From positions 1 to 5,547 of the forward strand of contig DASWMP010000262.1 in NCBI GenBank assembly GCA_036399695.1: 5,547 nucleotides of DNA, read 5' to 3'. How positions within the stretch are numbered: the first letter of the stretch is position 1; the number at the start of each line of letters is the position of its first letter. A program made the position numbers and the translations under genes. The DNA comes from DASVEE01 sp036399695 (lineage in GTDB: Bacteria > Acidobacteriota > Thermoanaerobaculia > Gp7-AA8). This document shows positions 1 to 5,539 of the stretch, piece by piece. The notes under the pieces were generated by a model. It worked only from the letters and a program-made list of their open reading frames with translations, did no database searches and was not told the origin of the DNA.

Positions 1-206
1 TCGAGCTCGACGCCCCAGGTGCCGTAGCGCTTGGCGGTCGTGCTCGCCGCGGGCGTGGCAGGGGTGGAGGTGGCATCCTCTCCGGTCTCGAAGAGGGCGA
101 ATCGGGTGCAATCACTGTCGAGGCAGCGCTCGCTGGCGCCCGCGGCAGTGGTAAACAGCGTAATCGCGGCGAGTGCAATCGCCGGTACTGAAGACCTGAA
201 GCTCAT
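1..206 (-). CDS. N-terminus of a secreted protein, probable M13-family metallopeptidase (partial)
   Basis: The reading frame runs from an ATG at 204-206 off the left edge without a stop, giving 68 residues. Residues 1-25 look like a Sec signal peptide: MSFRSS, then a hydrophobic stretch, then TTAAGAS before ERC. An Ala/Thr/Pro-rich linker spans roughly residues 45-58. The last visible residues, KRYGTWGVEL followed by a GA that can begin Asp, resemble the YGTWGxDL segment at the start of the mature domain of M13 (neprilysin/PepO-like) zinc peptidases, which cleave peptides in the periplasm or outside the cell. The zinc site (HExxH) would lie beyond the window, so the family call rests on one short motif. 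A GGAGG at 219-223 lies 12 nt before the ATG and supports this start. Two cysteines (28 and 33) precede the linker; no lipobox is seen. It is divergent from carA. Confidence 0.65.
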   Translation of the reverse strand, partial: MSFRSSVPAIALAAITLFTTAAGASERCLDSDCTRFALFETGEDATSTPATPAASTTAKRYGTWGVEL

Positions 207-218
207 CAAATTGGTTTT

Positions 219-223
219 CCTCC
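219..223 (-). promoter_or_regulatory. Shine-Dalgarno site of the partial M13-like gene
   Basis: Read on the minus strand this is GGAGG, followed by AAAA, 12 nt upstream of the ATG at 206. The spacing is a little long but usable. It is the only clear Shine-Dalgarno sequence in the window, unlike carA, the mutase and the DUF4388 gene. I see no convincing promoter for this gene in the remaining gap up to 324. Confidence 0.55.
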
Positions 224-307
224 GCGTGTTGGGACCATGGAAAACAGGCCACTGGGGCGGGAAATGCCACTTGGAGCGGGCCCCGACACCCGCGCCCTAA
301 TCCGCCC

Positions 308-313
308 TATAAT
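308..313 (+). promoter_or_regulatory. -10 box of the carA promoter
   Basis: A perfect TATAAT ends 11 nt before the carA ATG. If initiation occurs about 7 nt after the box, the 5' leader is only about 4-5 nt, too short for a ribosome binding site, and none is seen. The -35 region is poor: CCGACA at 283-288 matches TTGACA at 4 of 6 positions but with a 19-bp spacer. With no room for a leader, attenuation or a riboswitch in carA mRNA is unlikely. Confidence 0.6.
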
Positions 314-324
314 CCGGCGCGGCC

Positions 325-1425
325 ATGCCTCCAGCACGCTTGATCCTTGAAGACGGAACTCTCTACGAAGGCGAGTCCTTCGGCTCCACCGAAACTTCCA
401 TCGGCGAGGTGGTGTTCAACACCTCCCTCACCGGGTACCAGGAGATCGCCACCGATCCGTCGTACCGGTTCCAGATCGTCGTCATGACGTATCCGCACAT
501 CGGGAACTACGGGATCGAGCAGCTCGTGGCCCAGAGCGAGACGCCGCAGGTGGCGGGGTTCGTCGTTCGGGACGTCATCGACGAGCCGTCGAGCTCGCGC
601 TCGGAGCTGTCGCTCTCGGAGTACTTCCGCCGCGCGCGCGTCCCCGGCATCGCCGGGATCGACACGCGTGCGCTGACCCGCAAGATCCGCAACGAAGGCG
701 CGATGCGGGGGATCATCACGACCGATGCGGCGCGCGACGCCGGCTCGCTCGTGGAGGAGATCCGCCGCGCGCCGTCGATGGCGGGGCTCGACCTCGTGCA
801 GCGCGTCACGGCGCTGCGGCCTTACTCGTTCGACGAGACGCCGCCCGAGCACCGCAGGCGCGTGGCCGTCTACGACTTCGGCGTCAAGCGCGACATCCTT
901 CGCCAGCTCAACAAGGCCGGCTGCGACGTCACGGTGTTTCCGGCGACGACGCACGCCGACGAGATCATCAACCACAAGTTCGACGGCGTGCTGCTCTCCA
1001 ACGGCCCCGGCGATCCGGAGCCGGTCACGTACGCGCAGGAGAACATCCGCGCGCTGGTCGGCAAGGTGCCGATCTTCGGTATCTGCCTCGGGCACCAGCT
1101 CCTCGGCCTCGCGCTGGGCGGCAAGACCTACAAGCTGAAGTTCGGCCATCGCGGCGGCAACCATCCGGTCAAGGACCTCCGCAGCGGCCGCATCGAGATC
1201 ACGGCCCAGAACCACGGCTTCTCCGTCGACGCGGATTCGCTGAGCGAGAACGACGTCGAGTACACGCACGTCAATCTCAACGACCAGACGCTGGAAGGCT
1301 TCCGCCACCGGCGCGAGCCGGCCATCGCCGTGCAGTACCACCCGGAAGCGGCCCCCGGACCGCACGACTCGTTCTATCTCTTCGGTGATTTCGTCCAGAT
1401 GATGGACGACTGGAAGAAGAGATGA
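325..1425 (+). CDS. carA: Carbamoyl-phosphate synthase small (glutaminase) subunit
   Basis: CarA hydrolyses glutamine and passes ammonia to CarB, which makes carbamoyl phosphate for pyrimidine and arginine synthesis in the cytoplasm. At 366 residues the length is normal for the family. The N-terminal CPSase small-chain domain (about residues 1-150) shows LEDGTLYEGESFG, VVFNTSLTGYQEIATDPSY and YPHIGNYG. The class I glutamine amidotransferase domain begins near residue 179 (VAVYDFGVKRDI), with NGPGDP at 226-231, the nucleophile Cys254 in GICLGHQ, and His339 and Glu341 in YHPE. These match Cys269, His353 and Glu355 of the E. coli enzyme, so the triad is complete. The ATG at 325 begins the conserved N-terminus and sits just after a TATAAT. 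The stop overlaps the next gene by 4 bp (ATGA), suggesting translational coupling. carB does not follow and must be elsewhere. Confidence 0.97.
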   Translation: MPPARLILEDGTLYEGESFGSTETSIGEVVFNTSLTGYQEIATDPSYRFQIVVMTYPHIGNYGIEQLVAQSETPQVAGFVVRDVIDEPSSSRSELSLSEYFRRARVPGIAGIDTRALTRKIRNEGAMRGIITTDAARDAGSLVEEIRRAPSMAGLDLVQRVTALRPYSFDETPPEHRRRVAVYDFGVKRDILRQLNKAGCDVTVFPATTHADEIINHKFDGVLLSNGPGDPEPVTYAQENIRALVGKVPIFGICLGHQLLGLALGGKTYKLKFGHRGGNHPVKDLRSGRIEITAQNHGFSVDADSLSENDVEYTHVNLNDQTLEGFRHRREPAIAVQYHPEAAPGPHDSFYLFGDFVQMMDDWKKR

Positions 1426-2393
1426 AGAAGCTGGTTGCCGCGCTGTTGGTCTTCCTGACGGCGACGGCAGCCGCGGTGGCGCAGGACAGCGTGCCGGTCC
1501 CGCGCAGGCCGAAAACGTACGTCACGGACCGGCCGAAGGTCCTGTCGAAGGAGACGCGCGAACGGCTGGAAACGAAGCTCTCGGACTTCGACGAGGAGAC
1601 GACCAACCAGGTGGTGGTCTGGATCGGCTCGACGCTGCCGGCGGACGTGACGATCGAGGAGTACGCCAATGCCTCGGCCAATCTCTGGGGCATCGGCCAG
1701 AAGGAGAAGAACAACGGCGTCCTGCTGATGATCTTCGTGAAGTCGCGGAAGATGCGCGTGGAGGTAGGCGACGGCATTCGCGACCGTCTCAGCGACGCCC
1801 GCGCGGCGGAGATCCTCGAGGAGATGAAGCCGGCGCTGCGCGCCAGCGACTACGACACGGCCGTGAGCACGGCCACGGATTCGATCGTGCAGGCGCTCGT
1901 CCCACCGCCACCACCGCCACCTCCACCGCCGGCGCCCGTCCGCGTGCAGGCAGTCGCCTCGTCGCGGCCGGCGGCGGCCGCGGAGTCGTCGGGTGCCGCG
2001 CTGGCGGTCGGCTGCAGCGTCATCGTGGTGATCGGCGCGCTCGGTCTGGCGGTCATCCTCGCCATCACGAAGGGTTTGAGCGGCGTCGGAAGCAGCCCGT
2101 CCGGCGGCCCGACGAGCGGCACGACCTTCGGCTCCTCAGGAAGCGTCCATCACTATCACCACCGCACCGGCTGGGGATGGGGCACACCGCGCAGGCAGGA
2201 AGTCACGCACCGCCACCACCACACCACCAGCAGCTTCTTCGGCAGCGGCTCTTCGCCCAGCTCGAGCAGCGATGACGATGATCGCGGGAGCAGCAGTAGC
2301 AGTAGTAGTAGCGGTGGGAGCAGCAGCAGCGGCGGCGGCTTCAGCGGCGGCGGCGGCTCGAGCAGCGGGGGTGGGGCGTCGGGGAGCTGGTGA
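1422..2393 (+). CDS. Exported TPM-domain (YgcG/TLP18.3/Psb32-type) protein with low-complexity tail
   Basis: This is a 323-residue envelope protein. Residues 1-20 form a signal peptide (MKKLVAALL..., cleavage likely AVA|QD). The TPM domain covers about residues 34-157 and includes IGSTLPADVTIEEYAN, NNGVLLMIF (97 onward) and the VEVGDGIRDRLSD segment (from 113). Ten prolines in a row follow (161-170), then a probable membrane helix at about 193-215. The tail has two histidine clusters (HHYHH at 243-247, HRHHH at 263-267), four aspartates (284-287) and a Ser/Gly-rich end closing with GGGASGSW, a type of ending common in this family. TPM proteins have been linked to photosystem II repair, acid phosphatase activity and membrane-protein assembly, but the bacterial role is unsettled, so no activity is assigned. 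The start overlaps the carA stop by 4 bp with a purine-rich GGAAGAAGAG before it, so it is probably cotranscribed with carA. No LemA gene, a frequent partner, is present here. Confidence 0.9.
   Translation: MKKLVAALLVFLTATAAAVAQDSVPVPRRPKTYVTDRPKVLSKETRERLETKLSDFDEETTNQVVVWIGSTLPADVTIEEYANASANLWGIGQKEKNNGVLLMIFVKSRKMRVEVGDGIRDRLSDARAAEILEEMKPALRASDYDTAVSTATDSIVQALVPPPPPPPPPPAPVRVQAVASSRPAAAAESSGAALAVGCSVIVVIGALGLAVILAITKGLSGVGSSPSGGPTSGTTFGSSGSVHHYHHRTGWGWGTPRRQEVTHRHHHTTSSFFGSGSSPSSSSDDDDRGSSSSSSSSGGSSSSGGGFSGGGGSSSGGGASGSW
2289..2376 (+). repeat. Ser/Gly triplet-repeat tract inside the TPM gene
   Basis: This is a run of AGC/AGT and GGC/GGT/GGG codons encoding serine and glycine stretches from residue 290. 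It includes several consecutive AGT or AGC triplets. Such triplet tracts change length easily in frame, so the tail length may vary among strains. A smaller CCA/CCG/CCT tract at 1902-1931 encodes the ten prolines upstream. Confidence 0.7.
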
Positions 2394-2399
2394 GCTCGA

Positions 2400-2430
2400 A
2401 GTGCGGGTGAGACAGCTTTGCTGCCGCACT
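2400..2430. repeat. Bulged palindrome in the convergent gap, REP-like
   Basis: AGTGCGG (2400-2406) pairs with CCGCACT (2424-2430). Inside it, CAGC (2413-2416) and GCTG (2420-2423) form a second stem around a TTT loop, stacked directly on the outer stem on the right and separated from it by a 6-nt bulge (GTGAGA) on the left. It lies 7 bp after the TPM stop, between two converging genes. No T-run follows on either strand, so it is not a standard intrinsic terminator. The shape fits a degenerate repetitive extragenic palindrome or an mRNA 3'-end stabiliser, but only one copy is in the window. Confidence 0.5.
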
Positions 2431-2441
2431 CCATGCTCAGC

Positions 2442-2456
2442 GGCGCGGTCTGCGCC
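2442..2456 (-). terminator. Short GC hairpin at the 3' end of the mutase gene
   Basis: GGCGC and GCGCC form a 5-bp stem around a 5-nt loop, overlapping the last base of the mutase stop codon (2456-2458). It could mark the 3' end of the minus-strand transcript. No U-tract follows, so it would need Rho or act only as a stabiliser. The stem is short enough to be chance in this GC-rich sequence. Confidence 0.2.
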
Positions 2457-4018
2457 TAAAACCCCTGCTCGGTGTGATCGCCGAAGGTCTCGCGGAGCGT
2501 GTTCACGATCTCACCGATGGTGCACTCGTGGCGCACCGCATCCACGATGAACGGCATCAGGTTCTCCGTGCCTTTCGCGGCGCGATCGAGCGCGGCCAGT
2601 GCAGCGGCTACATCGCCCTTGCGGGCGGCGCGGAATGCCGCCAGGCGCGCCACCTGCTCGCGTTCCACGCTCTCGTCGATGGTCATGATCGGCAGGCTCG
2701 TGCCTTCGCCGTCGATGAAGTCGTTCACGCCGACGACGATCGCTGCCTTCGTTTCCAGCGCGCGCTGGGCCAGGTAGGCGGATTCGCCGATCTCGTGCTG
2801 CATGAAGCCGGTCTCGATCGCGGCGAGCGCGCCGCCCATGCCGTCGATCTTCTCGATGAGGGCGCGGGCTTCGCGCTCGAGGTCGAGCGTCATGGCCTCG
2901 ACGGCGTACGAGCCGGCCAGCGGATCGGCGCTCGTGGCGATACCGCTTTCGTGGGCGAGCACCTGCTGCGTGCGCAGCGCGATCTTCACCGACTCCTCGG
3001 TCGGCAGCGCCAGCGCTTCGTCGCGGCTGTTCGTGTGCAGGGACTGGCAGCCGCCCAGCACCGCGGCCATGGCCTGGTAGGCCACGCGGATGACGTTGTT
3101 CTCCGGCTGCTGCGCCGTGAGCGTCGAGCCGGCGGTCTGGGCGTGGAAGCGCAGCGCCAGCGAGCGGGGATCGCGGGGGGCGTAGCGCTCGCGCATCAGC
3201 GTCGCCCACAGCTTGCGCGCCGCCCGGAACTTGGCCACCTCTTCGAGGAAATCGTTGTGCGAGTTGAAGAAGAAGGAGATGCGTGGCGCGAACGAGTCGA
3301 CGTCCAGCCCGCGCTCGACGGCAGACTGCACGTACTGCAGGCCGTTGGCGAGCGTGAAGGCGATCTCCTGCACGGCCGTCGAACCGGCTTCGCGGATGTG
3401 ATAGCCGGAGACGGAGATCGTGTTCCAGCGCGGCACCTTCTGCGCGCAGAACTCGAAGATGTCGGTCACGATGCGCAGCGACGGCGCCGGGGGGAAGATG
3501 TACGTCCCGCGGGCGGCGTACTCCTTGAGGATGTCGTTCTGGATCGTGCCGGAGAGCTTCGACCAGTCGGTGCCGCGGCGCTCGGCCACGACCAGCAGCA
3601 GCGCGAGGAGGATCGACGCCGGGGCGTTGATCGTCATGGAGATCGAGACCTTCTCCAGCGGGATGGCGTCGAGCAGCGTCTCCATGTCCGCGATCGAATC
3701 GATGGCCACGCCGACCTTGCCGACCTCACCGCGAGCCCGTCCGTCGTCCGAATCCATCCCGATCTGCGTCGGCAGGTCGAAAGCGACGGAGAGGCCGGTG
3801 GTGCCGCGCTCGAGGAGATAGCGATACCGCTGGTTCGATTCGGCAGCCGTCGAGAAGCCGGCGTACTGGCGCATCGTCCAGAGCTTGCCGCGGTACATCG
3901 ACGCCTGCGGCCCGCGCGTGTAGGGAAAGGCGCCGGGATCGCCGAGGTCGTGGGCGGGATCGAAGTCGCGTCGAGTGAGATCGTCGGGCGTGTAAAAAAC
4001 GGGGCGGCTGTCGGTCAT
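2456..4018 (-). CDS. mcmA1: Methylmalonyl-CoA mutase, stand-alone catalytic (large/alpha) subunit
   Basis: This is a 520-residue TIM-barrel subunit that, with adenosylcobalamin, interconverts methylmalonyl-CoA and succinyl-CoA in propionyl-CoA metabolism. Clear family signatures are TMRQYAGFSTAAESN (48-62), GLSVAFDLPTQIGMDSDD (75-92), GTIQNDILKEY (157-167), SGYHIREAG (204-212), SLHTNSRDEALALPTEES and a C-terminal NLMPFIVDAV. By alignment from memory to the Propionibacterium enzyme, Tyr52, Arg170 and His207 correspond to Tyr89, Arg207 and His244. Tyr plus Arg is the pair that binds the methylmalonyl carboxylate; isobutyryl-CoA mutase has Phe/Gln and 2-hydroxyisobutyryl-CoA mutase Ile/Gln there. 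The chain ends where one-piece enzymes continue into the B12-binding domain (DxHxxG), so a separate B12 subunit is required; neither it, the epimerase nor the MeaB chaperone gene is present here. The ATG at 4018 has no Shine-Dalgarno sequence, and the next gene upstream is divergent. Confidence 0.96.
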   Translation of the reverse strand: MTDSRPVFYTPDDLTRRDFDPAHDLGDPGAFPYTRGPQASMYRGKLWTMRQYAGFSTAAESNQRYRYLLERGTTGLSVAFDLPTQIGMDSDDGRARGEVGKVGVAIDSIADMETLLDAIPLEKVSISMTINAPASILLALLLVVAERRGTDWSKLSGTIQNDILKEYAARGTYIFPPAPSLRIVTDIFEFCAQKVPRWNTISVSGYHIREAGSTAVQEIAFTLANGLQYVQSAVERGLDVDSFAPRISFFFNSHNDFLEEVAKFRAARKLWATLMRERYAPRDPRSLALRFHAQTAGSTLTAQQPENNVIRVAYQAMAAVLGGCQSLHTNSRDEALALPTEESVKIALRTQQVLAHESGIATSADPLAGSYAVEAMTLDLEREARALIEKIDGMGGALAAIETGFMQHEIGESAYLAQRALETKAAIVVGVNDFIDGEGTSLPIMTIDESVEREQVARLAAFRAARKGDVAAALAALDRAAKGTENLMPFIVDAVRHECTIGEIVNTLRETFGDHTEQGF

Positions 4019-4028
4019 TGGCGGCGGT

Positions 4029-4034
4029 AATGTA
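4029..4034 (-). promoter_or_regulatory. Possible -10 box of the mutase gene
   Basis: Read on the minus strand this is TACATT, matching TATAAT at 4 of 6 positions, 10 nt before the mutase ATG. The transcript leader would be only a few bases, in keeping with the lack of a ribosome binding site. The expected -35 zone (about 4052-4057) lies inside the heptamer-repeat arm and shows no consensus. This is a weak call made mostly on position. Confidence 0.3.
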
Positions 4035-4041
4035 CAACGAG

Positions 4042-4161
4042 AGTTGGCAGTTGGCGGTTGGCGGTAGGCAGGAGATCGAGATCGTCGTCCTCAGCGATGC
4101 CGGGGCCGCTCGCGGCCTGGTCGGCCCTCTTCTGCCAACCGCCAACTGCCAACCGCCAACT
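4042..4161. repeat. Inverted heptamer-repeat element 1 (64-bp centre)
   Basis: The left arm (4042-4069) is four tandem 7-mers: AGTTGGC, AGTTGGC, GGTTGGC and GGTAGGC. The right arm (4134-4161) is four 7-mers in the opposite orientation: GCCAACC, GCCAACT, GCCAACC, GCCAACT. The arms pair at 25 of 28 positions, with one further position able to form G-U. Weak complementarity continues inward (CAGGAGA against TCTTCTG). The 64-bp centre (4070-4133) is GC-rich with no gene. The element fills most of the divergent gap between the mutase and DUF4388 genes and ends 6 bp before the DUF4388 -10 box. No transposase or clear target-site duplication is seen. It resembles non-autonomous palindromic intergenic repeats, but I cannot assign it to a named family. 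Confidence 0.85.
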
Positions 4162-4167
4162 GAACGC

Positions 4168-4173
4168 TATAAT
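4168..4173 (+). promoter_or_regulatory. -10 box of the DUF4388 gene
   Basis: A perfect TATAAT lies 16 nt before the ATG at 4190, giving a predicted leader of about 10 nt with no Shine-Dalgarno sequence. Its local context (CTATAATC) matches that of the carA box. With a 17-bp spacer the -35 hexamer would be ACTGCC at 4145-4150, inside the right arm of repeat element 1 and not a consensus match. The box also argues against translation starting upstream of it. Confidence 0.6.
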
Positions 4174-4189
4174 CGCCCGGCTTTCGACG

Positions 4190-5359
4190 ATGGCCCTCAG
4201 CGGAAACCTCAGAACCATGCTCCCGGGCGACCTGCTCCAATGGCTCAGCCTGGGGCAGAAGACCGGGACGCTCTTCGTGAGCAACGGCAGCGTCGAGAAG
4301 AAGATTTTCTTCCGCAACGGCCGCGTGATCTCCTCCGCGTCGAACGATCCGCGCGAATACCTCGGGCAGTTCCTCATGAGCCACGGCTACCTCACGGAGC
4401 CGGAGCTGAAGAAGGCCATGGAGGTCCAGCAGCAGTCGGCCATCCTCCTCGGCAAGATCCTGGTGATGATCGAGGTCATCACCGAGCCCGATCTCCAGCG
4501 CCTCATGCGCCTCAAAGCCGAGGAAGAGATCTACGACATCTTCCTCTGGTCGGACGGCGACTTCCGCTTCATCGACGACGAGCTGCCGCAGATGGAGATG
4601 ATCCCGCTGCAGGTCGACGTCACCGGCATCATCATGGAAGGGACGCGCCGCTTCGACGAATGGGGCCGCCTCCGCGAGCTGATCCCGAACGAGACGCTGA
4701 TCCCCGAGCTGCTCAAGCCCGTCGACAACCCCGACGAGCTGGAGGAAGTGCAGGCGCCGATCGTCAAGGCCATCGACGGACGGCGCACCATCGCCGAGAT
4801 CGTGCTGGAGAGCCGGTCCTCGTCGTTCATCGTATCGTCAACGCTCTACACGCTCGTCCGCCACGGCTACGTGAAGCTGATCGACCCGAAGGCGAAGGTC
4901 GAGGACGTCTTCGTGATGCCGGTGGCGCCGGTTGCTGCCGCGGTCGCGCCGGGCGGCTCGGGGGAGTTCAACGAGGACGACGAGATCGCGATGATGCTCA
5001 ACGCGGCGCAGAACGCGCTGCGCAACAAGGACTACGAGAAGACGCAGCGCCTGCTGAAGGCGGCGCAGAACCTCGATCCGACGCATCCGAAGGTGCGCAA
5101 CGCCATCAAGGGCGCGGAGACGGTGATCCGCAACGAGCTGCGCAACCACGGCGTGATCGAGACGAAGGTCCCCCGCGTGAGCAAGCCGTTCGAAGAGATC
5201 ACGCAGATGAACTTCTCCCCCAACGAGGGCTTCATCCTCTCCCGCATCAACGGCACGTGGGACATCGGCTCGCTGATCAAGATCAGCCCGATCCGCGAGA
5301 CCGACGCCATGCTGATTTTTTACAAGCTGTGGCGCGACGGGATCATCGCGCTGGCGTAG
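4190..5359 (+). CDS. DUF4388 (PATAN) domain protein with winged-helix-like and TPR-like segments
   Basis: This is a 389-residue soluble protein without signal peptide or membrane helix. MALSGNLRTMLPGDLLQWL, then GQKTGTLFVSNG and KKIFFRNGRVISSASNDP, are the hallmarks of DUF4388/PATAN. That domain is found in signalling proteins of Acidobacteriota, Myxococcota and cyanobacteria, where it is thought to mediate protein interactions; no enzyme activity is known. The DUF4388 region covers about residues 1-165. A winged-helix-like segment follows (about 187-232: IVKAIDGRRTIAEIVLES to RHGYVKLID), then an Ala/Pro linker. A TPR-like helical pair (about 265-305) includes ALRNKDYEKTQRLLKAAQNLDP. A second winged-helix-like segment closes the chain (about 340-389: EGFILSRINGTWDIGSLIKI). 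I chose the ATG at 4190 because the domain begins immediately after it and the TATAAT lies just upstream; an in-frame ATG at 4058 sits inside the repeat and would encode repeat-derived peptide. A cytoplasmic scaffold or regulatory role is inferred. Confidence 0.9.
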   Translation: MALSGNLRTMLPGDLLQWLSLGQKTGTLFVSNGSVEKKIFFRNGRVISSASNDPREYLGQFLMSHGYLTEPELKKAMEVQQQSAILLGKILVMIEVITEPDLQRLMRLKAEEEIYDIFLWSDGDFRFIDDELPQMEMIPLQVDVTGIIMEGTRRFDEWGRLRELIPNETLIPELLKPVDNPDELEEVQAPIVKAIDGRRTIAEIVLESRSSSFIVSSTLYTLVRHGYVKLIDPKAKVEDVFVMPVAPVAAAVAPGGSGEFNEDDEIAMMLNAAQNALRNKDYEKTQRLLKAAQNLDPTHPKVRNAIKGAETVIRNELRNHGVIETKVPRVSKPFEEITQMNFSPNEGFILSRINGTWDIGSLIKISPIRETDAMLIFYKLWRDGIIALA

Positions 5360-5365
5360 AGAAGC

Positions 5366-5539
5366 GGTTGGCGGTTGGCAGTTGGCGGTTGGCAGTAGAA
5401 ACCGCACCAAACGCGGCGCCGGTAATTTGTATCACCGCTAAGCACCTTTGACCCGGGAGAGCGGCCCCACGAAACGAAATCACGGCGCCTGCAGCTCGTG
5501 CTTTTGCCACTGCCAACCGCCAACTGCCAACCGCCAACT
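5366..5539. repeat. Inverted heptamer-repeat element 2 (118-bp centre)
   Basis: The left arm (5366-5393) is GGTTGGC, GGTTGGC, AGTTGGC, GGTTGGC. The right arm (5512-5539) is the inverted set GCCAACC, GCCAACT, GCCAACC, GCCAACT, preceded by a partial unit (GCCACT, 5506-5511). The arms pair at 27 of 28 positions, the exception being a possible G-U. The right arm with its flanks (5510-5540) is identical over 31 bp to 4132-4162 of element 1. The 118-bp centre holds no gene, is unlike the centre of element 1, and contains a small imperfect hairpin at 5421-5436 (GGTAAT, TTGT, ATCACC) and two GGCGCC palindromes (5415-5420 and 5484-5489). It begins 6 nt after the DUF4388 stop and may shape the 3' end of that transcript. 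The last 8 bases of the window show nothing. Confidence 0.85.

Noticed and set aside
31..300. 89-residue plus-strand frame upstream of carA
   Set aside because: It starts with TTG, is antisense to the secreted-protein N-terminus at 1-206, has no ribosome binding site and runs into the carA promoter.
207..324. Pyrimidine-responsive attenuator or riboswitch ahead of carA
   Set aside because: The TATAAT lies 11 nt before the ATG, leaving no leader in which such a structure could form.
307..1365. Minus-strand 352-residue frame opposite carA
   Set aside because: It is an antisense shadow of a GC-rich gene, with Arg/Val/Asp-rich composition and no recognisable motif.
2394..2455. Intrinsic terminator between the TPM and mutase genes
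   Set aside because: Hairpins are present, but no T-run follows them on either strand.
2474..4030. Plus-strand 518-residue frame opposite the mutase
   Set aside because: It is a shadow on the complementary strand of a confident gene; the composition is Arg/Gly/His-rich with no family signature.
4036..4166. AACG on both sides of element 1 as a target-site duplication
   Set aside because: It is only 4 bp, offset by 2 bp on one side and 1 bp on the other, and element 2 has no matching pair; chance is likely.
4058..4189. 44-residue N-terminal extension of the DUF4388 protein
   Set aside because: It starts inside the repeat arm, encodes repeat-derived peptide (PPTANRQL) and lies upstream of the TATAAT; the domain begins at the ATG at 4190.
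4018..5451. Plus-strand 477-residue reading frame overlapping the DUF4388 gene
   Set aside because: Its product is Arg/Pro/Asp-rich with no domain, crosses both repeats and is in a different frame from a clearly recognised protein.
4042..5539. Heptamer arms as a CRISPR array
   Set aside because: The units are 7 bp, directly adjacent and without spacers, and arms occur in opposite orientations; there are no cas genes.
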